A stretch of DNA of 35,254 nucleotides from Bacillaceae bacterium S4-13-56 (GTDB lineage: Bacteria; Bacillota; Bacilli; Bacillales; JAWJLM01), in assembly GCA_040191315.1 (NCBI GenBank), contig JAWJLM010000050.1, forward strand, positions 1 through 35,254, written 5' to 3'. Under the pieces are notes generated by a model that searched no databases, was not told the DNA's origin, and saw nothing but the letters and a program-made list of their open reading frames with translations. Shown in pieces: positions 28,268 to 35,254 of this stretch. A program made the translations under genes and the position numbers. Within the stretch, counting starts at the first letter, position 1, and each line of letters begins with the position of its first letter.

Positions 28268-29986
28268 CTATTTTAATCCAGCCTTTTCCTTAACAAATGC
28301 AACGACTTCTTCTGTTGTACCCATTGTCAGCAATGTTTCCGTGTAGGAACTCATTTCTTCTTTGGACAGACCCTTAATCTGTGTTCTGGCAGGAAGAATA
28401 GAGGTTGCACTCATACTAAACTCATCTAATCCTAATCCTAGTAAAATCGGAATAGCAATTTCATCTCCAGCCATTTCACCACACATACCTGCCCATTTTC
28501 CTTCTGCATGGGCTGCTTCAATGACATTAGATATTAAATTAAGGATTGCAGGATGGTATGGTTGGTACAAATAAGACACTCGTTCATTCATACGATCAGC
28601 AGCCATAGTGTACTGTATTAAGTCGTTGGTTCCGATACTAAAGAAGTCTACTTCTTTTGCAAATTGTTTAGCAGCAACTGCAGTTGATGGAATTTCCACC
28701 ATGATTCCAATTTCAATGTCCTCAGAAACCTTTTGTCCTTCGTTGATAAGATTTTCTTTTTCTTCAAGTAATATCGCTTTTGCTTGTCGAAACTCATCTA
28801 AAGTAGCAATCATAGGGAACATGATTTTTAAATTTCCGTATGTGCTCGCACGTAATAAGGCACGTAGCTGTGTTCTGAATATATCCTGACGTTCTAGACA
28901 TAGTCTAATAGCTCGAAACCCGAGGAATGGGTTTAATTCTTTTGGAAGATTTAAATAGCTAAGTTCCTTATCTCCTCCAATGTCCAAAGTTCTGACAACA
29001 ACAGGCTTTCCTTCCATTCGCTCTAGAACGGTTTTATAGGCATCAAATTGCTCATCCTCTGTTGGTAATTGACTTTTTCCCATGTACAGGAATTCGGTGC
29101 GGTATAACCCGACACCTTCGCCACCATTGTTTAGCACACCTTCCACATCTTCTGGTGTTCCGATATTGGCAACAAGTTCAACTTGAACATTGTCAGAGGA
29201 AAAAGTAGGCTCATTCTTTAACTTAGCCCATTCAACTTTTTGTTTTTCAAATTGGGCTTGCTTTTCACGGTATTGTTTAATAACTTCTTCGGAAGGATTA
29301 ATGAAGACTTCACCATCATTTCCATCTACAATGACCAAGTCATCAGCTTTGATTTCCCTCGTTACGGTCTTGGTTCCTACGACAGCTGGAATTTCTAGGG
29401 AACGAGCCATAATGGCCGAATGGGAAGTTCTTCCTCCTATATCGGTTGTAAATCCTTTTACGAATTGCTTATTTAATTGTGCTGTGTCAGAAGGTGTTAA
29501 ATCATCCGCAATAATTATAACTTCCTCCTGAATTAACGCAGGGTCCGGGAATGTTACATTTAATAAATGTGCCATAACACGCTTTGTGACATCACGAATA
29601 TCTGCAGCACGTTCTCTCATATACTCATTGTCCATGCTTTCAAACATGGAAATAAACATTTGAGCAGTTTCATCCAATGCGCTTTCAGCATTTACTTTTT
29701 CGTTCTTAATTTTGTCCTCGATTGGGTTAATCAACTCAGGATCACTCAATACCAATAGATGAGCAGAGAAAATCTCAGCATGCTCTTCACCTAAAGATTG
29801 AAGAGTATGAGTCTTAATCTTTTTAAGCTCACTTTTTGATACCTCTAGAGCTTCTTGAAATCTTTTTACTTCTTCCTCTGGATTTGAGATAGATTTTTTT
29901 GAAAAAGATAATTCTGGTACTTCGAGTAAATAGGCTTTTGCAATTGCAATTCCACTTGATGCGGCAATTCCTTTTAAAGTAGACAT
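28268..29986 (-). CDS. ptsI: PTS enzyme I (phosphoenolpyruvate-protein phosphotransferase)
   Basis: Enzyme I takes the phosphate from phosphoenolpyruvate and passes it to HPr, the first step of all PTS sugar uptake. The active-site H189 lies in [20 protein letters not shown]-binding C-terminal features are [31 protein letters not shown] and GMCGEMAGD. It is 572 aa, full length. ATG is preceded by GGGGGAATG. Odd context: Enzyme I normally follows ptsH, but here it follows fruK by 65 nt and no ptsH is in the window; crh cannot replace HPr. It may be the only ptsI, moved from its usual place, or a second copy. Confidence 0.95.
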   Translation of the reverse strand: MSTLKGIAASSGIAIAKAYLLEVPELSFSKKSISNPEEEVKRFQEALEVSKSELKKIKTHTLQSLGEEHAEIFSAHLLVLSDPELINPIEDKIKNEKVNAESALDETAQMFISMFESMDNEYMRERAADIRDVTKRVMAHLLNVTFPDPALIQEEVIIIADDLTPSDTAQLNKQFVKGFTTDIGGRTSHSAIMARSLEIPAVVGTKTVTREIKADDLVIVDGNDGEVFINPSEEVIKQYREKQAQFEKQKVEWAKLKNEPTFSSDNVQVELVANIGTPEDVEGVLNNGGEGVGLYRTEFLYMGKSQLPTEDEQFDAYKTVLERMEGKPVVVRTLDIGGDKELSYLNLPKELNPFLGFRAIRLCLERQDIFRTQLRALLRASTYGNLKIMFPMIATLDEFRQAKAILLEEKENLINEGQKVSEDIEIGIMVEIPSTAVAAKQFAKEVDFFSIGTNDLIQYTMAADRMNERVSYLYQPYHPAILNLISNVIEAAHAEGKWAGMCGEMAGDEIAIPILLGLGLDEFSMSATSILPARTQIKGLSKEEMSSYTETLLTMGTTEEVVAFVKEKAGLK

Positions 29987-30051
29987 GGTTTCATTCCCCC
30001 ATTATTTTTAATTTTCCAAAACACGAATCAACAAGTTCTACCCATTCCGGA

Positions 30052-30963
30052 TTAAATTGTTTCAACTTCCACCTGAGGGAGCAGTTCATTAACATCTTCT
30101 TTTTGACATAGATCCTCTTGGAAAGCAGTAGCACTTCCTGATGCAACGCTAAATCGAAAGGCATTCTCGTATGTCTTCCCTTGTGACAAACAAGCTAGGA
30201 AGCCTGCCACGACAGAATCACCAGCTCCCACAGAATTAACCAGCTTACCTTTAGGAGCTTTGGCATATAGACGAGTGTCTTTGTTAACATACACTGCCCC
30301 TTGTCCACCCATAGAAATTATGATATGTTCAATCCCTTGATTGATAAACAATTGGGCTTGTTCAGCAGCTTGTAAAGGAGTCTTTATCTCAATTCCACAT
30401 AATTCCGAAAGCTCATGATGGTTAGGCTTTATAAGAAAAGGCTGATGATGTACCAATTCTTTTAATGGATCTTCTGATGTATCTACGGCTAAATGGACAT
30501 TGTTTTTTCTACAAAAAGCAGCTATCTGCGTAAGAAAGCCAGCTGGAATGGAGCTTGGTACACTTCCAGCCACCACAAGATAATCACCGCGTTTTAACTG
30601 GCTGACTTTCTGATGGATTTGGGCTATATGCTCTTCGGTAATCGTTGGAGCAGCTCCATTAACTTCTGTTTCTTGATGACCTTTTACCTTAACGTTAATT
30701 CTAGTAGGTTCATTTACTTCAACGAAATCATGTAGAACTTGTTCTTCCTTTAAGAATTCCTTTATAAAATTTCCTGTAAATCCTCCGATAAGACCTAGGG
30801 ACGTATTTTTAATATGAAGTCTTTGAAGCACTCGAGAAACATTAATTCCTTTCCCACCAGGAAAAAAATTTACTTTTTCCGCACGATTTAGTGCTCCTAG
30901 CTTTATGTCTGGCACGTACATCACGTAGTCAATTGATGGATTGAGAGTCATAGTATAGATCAT
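30052..30963 (-). CDS. fruK: 1-phosphofructokinase FruK
   Basis: FruK is a PfkB-family kinase (303 aa) that converts fructose-1-phosphate to fructose-1,6-bisphosphate. Visible are the N-terminal TLNPSIDYVMYV, the PfkB signature 1 region FFPGGKGINVSRVL (33-46), and signature 2 NSVGAGDSVVAGFLA (243-257) with the catalytic D249. A tagatose-6-phosphate kinase role is possible for this subfamily, but the linkage to ptsI favours fructose. The start is behind AAAGGTGG. The usual fruR and fruA partners are absent from both sides here. Its product is the CggR inducer, a link to the neighbouring glycolytic operon. Confidence 0.92.
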   Translation of the reverse strand: MIYTMTLNPSIDYVMYVPDIKLGALNRAEKVNFFPGGKGINVSRVLQRLHIKNTSLGLIGGFTGNFIKEFLKEEQVLHDFVEVNEPTRINVKVKGHQETEVNGAAPTITEEHIAQIHQKVSQLKRGDYLVVAGSVPSSIPAGFLTQIAAFCRKNNVHLAVDTSEDPLKELVHHQPFLIKPNHHELSELCGIEIKTPLQAAEQAQLFINQGIEHIIISMGGQGAVYVNKDTRLYAKAPKGKLVNSVGAGDSVVAGFLACLSQGKTYENAFRFSVASGSATAFQEDLCQKEDVNELLPQVEVETI

Positions 30964-31149
30964 GATCGTATGACCACCTTTATTTCAGAATGTTTCAAAC
31001 TAGTATCGACTGGTTTTCTCTTTAGGTTCTGCTTTTAGTGAAAATCAATACGTGTATTCACCCATACTACTATACTAATCCATTCAATGATAAAATTCAA
31101 TCAAAAGCAATCAAAATCAGTCATATAGGTTGGATGTCGGAAAAAGCGC
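30964..31149. other. Divergent region between fruK and secG
   Basis: It must hold the minus-strand fruK promoter, but I see no pair of boxes with correct spacing. A short palindrome AATAC-GT-GTATT is centred near 31050. A short plus-strand open frame at 31038-31220 overlaps the secG promoter and ribosome site and is not credible. Confidence 0.3.
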
Positions 31150-31178
31150 TTGATGGGTTTGTCTATTTGTGCTACCAT
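31150..31178 (+). promoter_or_regulatory. Putative secG promoter
   Basis: TTGATG (31150-31155), a 17-nt spacer and TACCAT (31173-31178), each matching the consensus at four of six positions, about 45 nt before secG. Confidence 0.45.
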
Positions 31179-31223
31179 ATTTTTATGGGTTTCTGCGTCG
31201 TTTTCATTAGGAGGTGTTAGACC

Positions 31224-31463
31224 ATGTATGGTTTCTTAATAGCATTATTAGTCATTGACGCAATTGCTATGATTACGTTAATAGTATTACAAACCGGAAA
31301 AAGTGCCGGTCTATCTGGAGCGATTTCAGGTGGGGCGGAACAATTATTTGGAAAACAAAAAGCACGAGGACTTGATGCGTTCTTGCATAAAGGAACAATC
31401 GTTACTGCAGTTATTTTCTTTGTGTTAACTTTCGTTTTAGCTTATATTGTAACACCGTCATAA
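31224..31463 (+). CDS. secG: Preprotein translocase subunit SecG
   Basis: SecG is the small third subunit of the SecYEG channel in the cytoplasmic membrane. At 79 aa it shows two membrane segments, [20 protein letters not shown] (about 4-23) and the C-terminal [19 protein letters not shown]. Between them is the conserved cytoplasmic loop [33 protein letters not shown] lies upstream of ATG 31224. A terminator follows, so it is probably monocistronic. The order secG-esterase-rnr is as in Bacillus. Confidence 0.96.
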   Translation: MYGFLIALLVIDAIAMITLIVLQTGKSAGLSGAISGGAEQLFGKQKARGLDAFLHKGTIVTAVIFFVLTFVLAYIVTPS

Positions 31464-31468
31464 AAAAT

Positions 31469-31499
31469 AACTCGCCACATTTTGTGAGCGAGTTTTTTT
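31469..31499 (+). terminator. Terminator of secG
   Basis: AACTCGC (31469-31475) pairs with GCGAGTT (31488-31494), with an inner CACA/TGTG and one bulged A. Seven T end the structure. Confidence 0.88.
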
Positions 31500-31573
31500 G
31501 TATTATTAGCTATTTATGAGTTGGAGAGAAAAATGGGGTTCCTTTTTTGAAAGGTAATAAAGTATATAATCTG

Positions 31574-31697
31574 TCTAGCTTCAGCGAGTCATCTTCGAAG
31601 TTTTTGCCCCGAGTAATTGTAGGAAGGAAAGCTACTTAGATCTTATTCGCAGAATCAAGTGCTTTTCTTGGTTCGAAGGCCGCTTGAGCTCTTCTAA
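31574..31697. repeat. TCTAGCT-type intergenic repeat, copy 2
   Basis: A diverged partner of 27671-27799, in the same plus-strand orientation. It starts TCTAGCTTCAGCG and ends near CGCTTGAGCTCTTCTAA. It occupies the secG-esterase gap; nothing else but a promoter is recognised there. Confidence 0.75.
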
Positions 31698-31781
31698 TTG
31701 TTCTTTTTGTGGTGCTTTGGTAACACGTGTGCGACCTATGTTGAATTTTTTGTCACGTAAGTATAAGTTTATTACTCACAA

Positions 31782-31790
31782 TGCTAAAAT
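31782..31790 (+). promoter_or_regulatory. Candidate extended -10 of the esterase-rnr operon
   Basis: TGCTAAAAT has a near-consensus hexamer with TGn extension, about 80 nt before the esterase start. The -35 region is not recognisable. Confidence 0.4.
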
Positions 31791-31871
31791 AAAGTCTAAT
31801 ACTTGAAGGTTTTCATAATAGAACCTTTGGGAAGAATAATAAGGGTAGATGTACGTGAAGGAGAGACAGAA

Positions 31872-32624
31872 ATGAAGATTAAAAAACCTGAGCCGTTTAC
31901 TTTTAAAGCGGGTAATCGGGCAGTTTTACTATTACATGGATTTACAGGACATTCAGCGGATGTACGGATGCTGGGTCGATTTTTGCAAGATAAAGGATAT
32001 ACGTGTCATGCGCCAATTTACAGAGGGCATGGGGCACCTCCAGAGCAACTTATTGAATCAAGGCCAGAGGAATGGTGGGAGGATGTTCAGAACGCTCTTA
32101 GTCATTTAAAAGAACTGGGCCATGAGGAAATTGCAGTAGCGGGGCTGTCCCTTGGTGGAGTTCTTAGTCTCAAACTTGCATACTCAGAGGCTATGAAAGG
32201 GGTAGTTACGATGTGTGCCCCAATGTTTTTTGATAATGAAGAGCAATTAACAAAAGGCTTTAAGCAATTTGCAAAAGAATATAAGCAACTAGAAAGAAAG
32301 TCAGAAGATGAAATAGAAAGAGAATTAAAGGAGTTAATGGATAACTCAAAAGAAGTTTTCCATGAGTTAGGTAGGCTTATTCAGGAAGTGAATGATAATT
32401 TAGACTTGATTTATACTCCAACATTTGTGGTTCAAGCACGGAAAGACCGAATGATTAATACGGAAAGTGCTCAATATATATATGAACACGTAGAGGCTGA
32501 TCACAAGGAAATTAAATGGTATGAAAACTCCGGACATGTGATCACGATGGATCAAGAAAAAGAACAGCTCCATGAAGACATCTATCAGTTTTTAGAATCA
32601 CTTGAATGGTCGGATAAGGAATAG
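31872..32624 (+). CDS. Carboxylesterase (alpha/beta hydrolase, YvaK/Est30 type)
   Basis: This is a cytoplasmic alpha/beta-hydrolase of about 250 aa resembling the thermostable Est30 family of Bacillus/Geobacillus. It hydrolyses short to medium chain esters. HGFTG (22-26) forms the oxyanion region, the nucleophile S93 sits in GLSLGG, and the acid and base are D192 (ARKDRMI) and H222 (SGHVIT). I chose ATG 31872, with AAGGAG 8 nt upstream, giving [12 protein letters not shown]. An in-frame ATG/TTG near 31803 adds 23 residues unlike the family. It lies 16 nt before rnr, probably in one transcript. The natural substrate is unknown. Confidence 0.93.
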   Translation: MKIKKPEPFTFKAGNRAVLLLHGFTGHSADVRMLGRFLQDKGYTCHAPIYRGHGAPPEQLIESRPEEWWEDVQNALSHLKELGHEEIAVAGLSLGGVLSLKLAYSEAMKGVVTMCAPMFFDNEEQLTKGFKQFAKEYKQLERKSEDEIERELKELMDNSKEVFHELGRLIQEVNDNLDLIYTPTFVVQARKDRMINTESAQYIYEHVEADHKEIKWYENSGHVITMDQEKEQLHEDIYQFLESLEWSDKE

Positions 32625-32640
32625 ATAAAGGAGTGAAACG

Positions 32641-34986
32641 ATGAGTGAAATATTAAGGGAAAGAATCTTTTCACTAGTTGAGGAAGTTTCAAAGCCTGTT
32701 TCGGTGGAAGAAATCCAAGAGTCATTAGGGATGGAATCTTCTGATGATTTTAAAGAGCTAGTGATTTTGTTAAATCAATTAGAAGAGTCTGGAGAACTGG
32801 TTCGTACTAGAAAAAATCGTTATGGATTGCCGGAGAAAATGAATTTGATCCGGGGAAAAATCCAGATGCATCAAAAGGGATTTGCTTTTTTGCTTCCTGA
32901 CAATAAAGATCAGGATGACATTTATATTCATCATTCAGATTTAAACTCTGCTATGAATGGTGATATGGTACTTGTTCGCGTTGAGCAACGCCCAGATTCG
33001 GGTTCAAGACCAGAGGGTGTGGTTATTCGAATTGTGGAAAGAAGTTCAAATCGAATCGTAGGGACATACTCAGACAGTAGGAATTTTGGTTTTGTTATTG
33101 CCGATGATAAGCGGATCCCAAATGACATTTTTATTCCTAAGGAAAATAATATTGGTGCAGTCGATGGACACAAAGTTATTGTGGAAATTACAAAATATCC
33201 TGAGGGTCGCATGAGTGCAGAAGGGAAGATTGTTGATATTCTTGGACATAAAAATGATCCAGGGATTGATATTCTTTCTATCATTTATAAATACGGGATT
33301 CCCATTGAGTTTCCTAGTGAGGTCATGGAACAAGCAAATCAGGTTCCTGATCATATACGTGAAGAAGAAATTGAAAATCGTAGAGATCTTCGTGATGAAG
33401 AAATTGTTACGATTGATGGTGCGGATGCCAAAGACTTGGACGATGCCATTTCATTAAAAGAGTTGGATAACGGGAACTTTTTACTCGGTGTACACATTGC
33501 AGATGTAACCTATTACGTCAATGAAGGTTCACCGATTGATAAAGAGGCCCGTGACCGCGCGACTAGTGTATACTTAGTGGACCGTGTAATTCCGATGATT
33601 CCTCACCGATTATCGAATGGAATTTGTTCTTTGAACCCACAGGTGGATCGTCTCACATTATCCTGTGAAATGGAAATCGACCAAAATGGTGGAGTAGTGA
33701 ACCATGATATTTTTGCAAGTGTGATCAGAACAAATGAGCGAATGACGTATAAGGATGTTAACTTAATCCTTGTAGATGGTGATGTAGAGCTTAGGAAAAG
33801 ATATGAAGAGTTAGTTCCGATGTTTGAGCGAATGCAAAAACTAGCGGCTATTTTGCGTAAAAAGCGTCAGGAACGTGGAGCTATTGATTTTGACTTTAAG
33901 GAAGCTAAGGTTCTCGTGGATAATGAGGGAAAAGTTGAGGATGTAGCCATTCGAGAACGTTCTGTAGCAGAGAAACTGATTGAGGAGTTTATGCTTGCTG
34001 CAAATGAAACTGTAGCCGAGCATTTCCACTGGATGGATGTTCCGTTTGTTCATCGAATTCATGAAGATCCTGATCCAGACAAGCTACAAAGATTTTTCGA
34101 GTTTATTGCTAACTTTGGATACTTAGTAAGAGGGACGTCTAACGACATTCATCCTCGTGCATTACAGGAAGTCTTAGACGCTGTAAAGGGCAGCCAAGAG
34201 GACATGGTTATATCCCGTTTAATGCTTCGATCCATGAAGCAGGCTCGCTACGATACAGAAGGAATTGGCCACTTTGGATTGGCAACTAAGTTCTATACAC
34301 ATTTTACTTCTCCGATTCGACGTTATCCGGACCTTTTGGTTCATCGTCTCATTCGAACCTATATATTAGAGAAAAAGATAGATCCTAAAACAGTGAATCA
34401 TATGCGTGACACATTACCAGAAATGGCGAAGCACTCCTCAGATATGGAGCGACGAGCCGTTGATGCGGAACGCGAAACAGATGATTTAAAGAAATGTGAA
34501 TTCATGGCAGATAAGGTTGGGGAAGAGTTCGACGGGGTCATCAGTTCGGTGACTAACTTTGGACTTTTTGTTGAGTTGCCGAATACCATTGAAGGTCTTG
34601 TTCATGTGAGCTTCCTAACCGACGATTATTATCATTTTGATGATCGAAGCTATGCTATGATTGGCGAGCGCACTGGAAATGTATTCAGAATCGGTGATGA
34701 GGTTACCGTCCGTGTAGCAAATGTCAATATAGATGAGCGTGTAGTAGACTTTGAAATTGCTGGTATGAAACCAAAGCAGGCCCGTGAACGTAAAAGTACT
34801 CCGACTATTATTCAGGCTCGCCGTAGTGGTGGTGGGCCTGGTAACGGTGGAGGAAAAAGTGGCAAAGATTCTCGTGCTGCTGGCTCTGGCGGAAACGGAA
34901 GCAAGCCTAAAAAGAAAAAAGATAAACAGCCATTTTATAAAAAGAGCGGTAACCCTGGAAAGAAACAGGGGAGAAAAAAGAGATAG
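32641..34986 (+). CDS. rnr: Ribonuclease R
   Basis: RNase R is a processive 3'-5' exoribonuclease that degrades structured RNA and acts with tmRNA/SmpB in quality control. Domains in order are an N-terminal winged helix (about 1-65), two cold-shock-like domains (about 70-210), the RNB catalytic domain (about 240-580) with the Mg2+-binding aspartates in [13 protein letters not shown] (D262, D268 and neighbours), and an S1 domain (about 625-705, [19 protein letters not shown]). The lysine/glycine-rich tail (about 715-781) helps bind structured RNA. At 781 aa it is full length. In Bacillus, smpB and ssrA follow rnr; they would lie beyond the window. Confidence 0.97.
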   Translation: MSEILRERIFSLVEEVSKPVSVEEIQESLGMESSDDFKELVILLNQLEESGELVRTRKNRYGLPEKMNLIRGKIQMHQKGFAFLLPDNKDQDDIYIHHSDLNSAMNGDMVLVRVEQRPDSGSRPEGVVIRIVERSSNRIVGTYSDSRNFGFVIADDKRIPNDIFIPKENNIGAVDGHKVIVEITKYPEGRMSAEGKIVDILGHKNDPGIDILSIIYKYGIPIEFPSEVMEQANQVPDHIREEEIENRRDLRDEEIVTIDGADAKDLDDAISLKELDNGNFLLGVHIADVTYYVNEGSPIDKEARDRATSVYLVDRVIPMIPHRLSNGICSLNPQVDRLTLSCEMEIDQNGGVVNHDIFASVIRTNERMTYKDVNLILVDGDVELRKRYEELVPMFERMQKLAAILRKKRQERGAIDFDFKEAKVLVDNEGKVEDVAIRERSVAEKLIEEFMLAANETVAEHFHWMDVPFVHRIHEDPDPDKLQRFFEFIANFGYLVRGTSNDIHPRALQEVLDAVKGSQEDMVISRLMLRSMKQARYDTEGIGHFGLATKFYTHFTSPIRRYPDLLVHRLIRTYILEKKIDPKTVNHMRDTLPEMAKHSSDMERRAVDAERETDDLKKCEFMADKVGEEFDGVISSVTNFGLFVELPNTIEGLVHVSFLTDDYYHFDDRSYAMIGERTGNVFRIGDEVTVRVANVNIDERVVDFEIAGMKPKQARERKSTPTIIQARRSGGGPGNGGGKSGKDSRAAGSGGNGSKPKKKKDKQPFYKKSGNPGKKQGRKKR

Positions 34987-35000
34987 ATTTGGTGATCAGG

Positions 35001-35030
35001 CCAGGTTCCTTTTACGAGGGACCTGGTTTT
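35001..35030 (+). terminator. Terminator downstream of rnr
   Basis: CCAGGTTCC (35001-35009) pairs with GGGACCTGG (35018-35026), with one wobble, around an 8-nt loop, then TTTTAG. The T-run is short. Confidence 0.7.
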
Positions 35031-35063
35031 AGTTTGCTTATTTTGGATTGGTGGGTAGTTTTG

Positions 35064-35254
35064 GTCAATAGCCGGAGTCTATTTACTTGTATTTGCTTCT
35101 TGTTTGTGAAAATGGGTGAATAGCCAGGTTCTATTCACGCGAATTTGCTTGGTCGGAGGAAATATGAGTGAATAGCCAGGTTCTATTCACGTGAATTTGC
35201 TTGGTCGGAGGAAATATGAGTGAATAGACAGGTTCTATTCACGCGAATTTGCTT
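35064..35254. repeat. Second tandem array with 52-bp period (continues past window end)
   Basis: Units start at 35064 (diverged), 35116, 35168 and 35220 (cut by the window end), exactly 52 bp apart. Each contains a hairpin GTGAATAG/CTATTCAC with a 7-nt loop (for example 35116-35138), then GCGAATTTGCTT and GGTCGGAGGAAATATGA. The sequence differs from the array at 9450-10060, but the period and the order GTGAATA...TTCAC...GGT..GGAG are shared. Confidence 0.9.

Noticed and set aside
28608-29531. Plus-strand open frames inside ptsI
   Set aside because: They are antisense shadows of a fully conserved Enzyme I gene, with no ribosome sites or family resemblance.
31038-31220. 60-residue open frame upstream of secG
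   Set aside because: It covers the putative secG promoter and ribosome site, has no ribosome site of its own, and resembles no family I know.

Overview
This 35.3 kb window is chromosomal DNA from a low-GC, endospore-forming Bacillaceae (Firmicutes). The evidence is the AGGAGG-type ribosome binding sites, a GerA-family spore germination operon, a CtsR-controlled clpP, crh, a cggR-gapA glycolytic operon, and a gene order much like that around hisZ/trxB/clpP/cggR/secG/rnr in Bacillus. I do not assign a genus. I see no prophage, transposase or CRISPR array.

Layout. (1) 0.1-6.8 kb: an eight-gene histidine operon hisZ-G-D-B-H-A-F-I, tightly packed or overlapping except for a 140-bp gap between hisH and hisA that holds a dispersed hairpin repeat. 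(2) 6.8-14.8 kb: a TPR protein (yvcD type), thioredoxin reductase trxB, a roughly 1 kb repeat-filled gap, then the Nudix-rapZ-glmR-whiA cluster and crh, with clpP convergent on the minus strand. (3) 14.8-19.2 kb: a gerA-type operon (A, B and C subunits plus a small two-helix D-like protein). (4) 19.3-20.4 kb: tRNA-Arg(CCG) on the minus strand, a PilZ-domain protein and a small glutaredoxin-like protein. (5) 20.4-27.6 kb: cggR-gapA-pgk-tpiA-gpmI-eno, with a CggR operator downstream of the promoter. (6) 27.65-31.0 kb: a 620-bp repeat cluster, then fruK-ptsI on the minus strand. (7) 31.1-35.0 kb: secG, a carboxylesterase and RNase R (rnr), ending in a tandem repeat that runs off the window.

The genes form a coherent central-metabolism and envelope-control neighbourhood. 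Lower glycolysis is governed by CggR. PTS enzyme I, FruK and Crh connect to carbon-catabolite signalling. RapZ, GlmR and WhiA belong to cell-envelope and division control.

The genes themselves are largely conventional. The unusual material is intergenic. Two copies of a hairpin element have their 28-nt loop in opposite orientations while their flanks agree (6799-6954, 9320-9449). Two tandem arrays with different sequence share an exact 52-bp period and a similar internal plan (9450-10060, 35064-35254). A 64-bp hairpin repeat lies just after the stop codons of hisH and ptsI, in the direction of transcription both times. A cassette repeat carries 6-bp-stem/3-nt-loop hairpins whose stems differ but stay paired. 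These are the best candidates for undescribed biology here.
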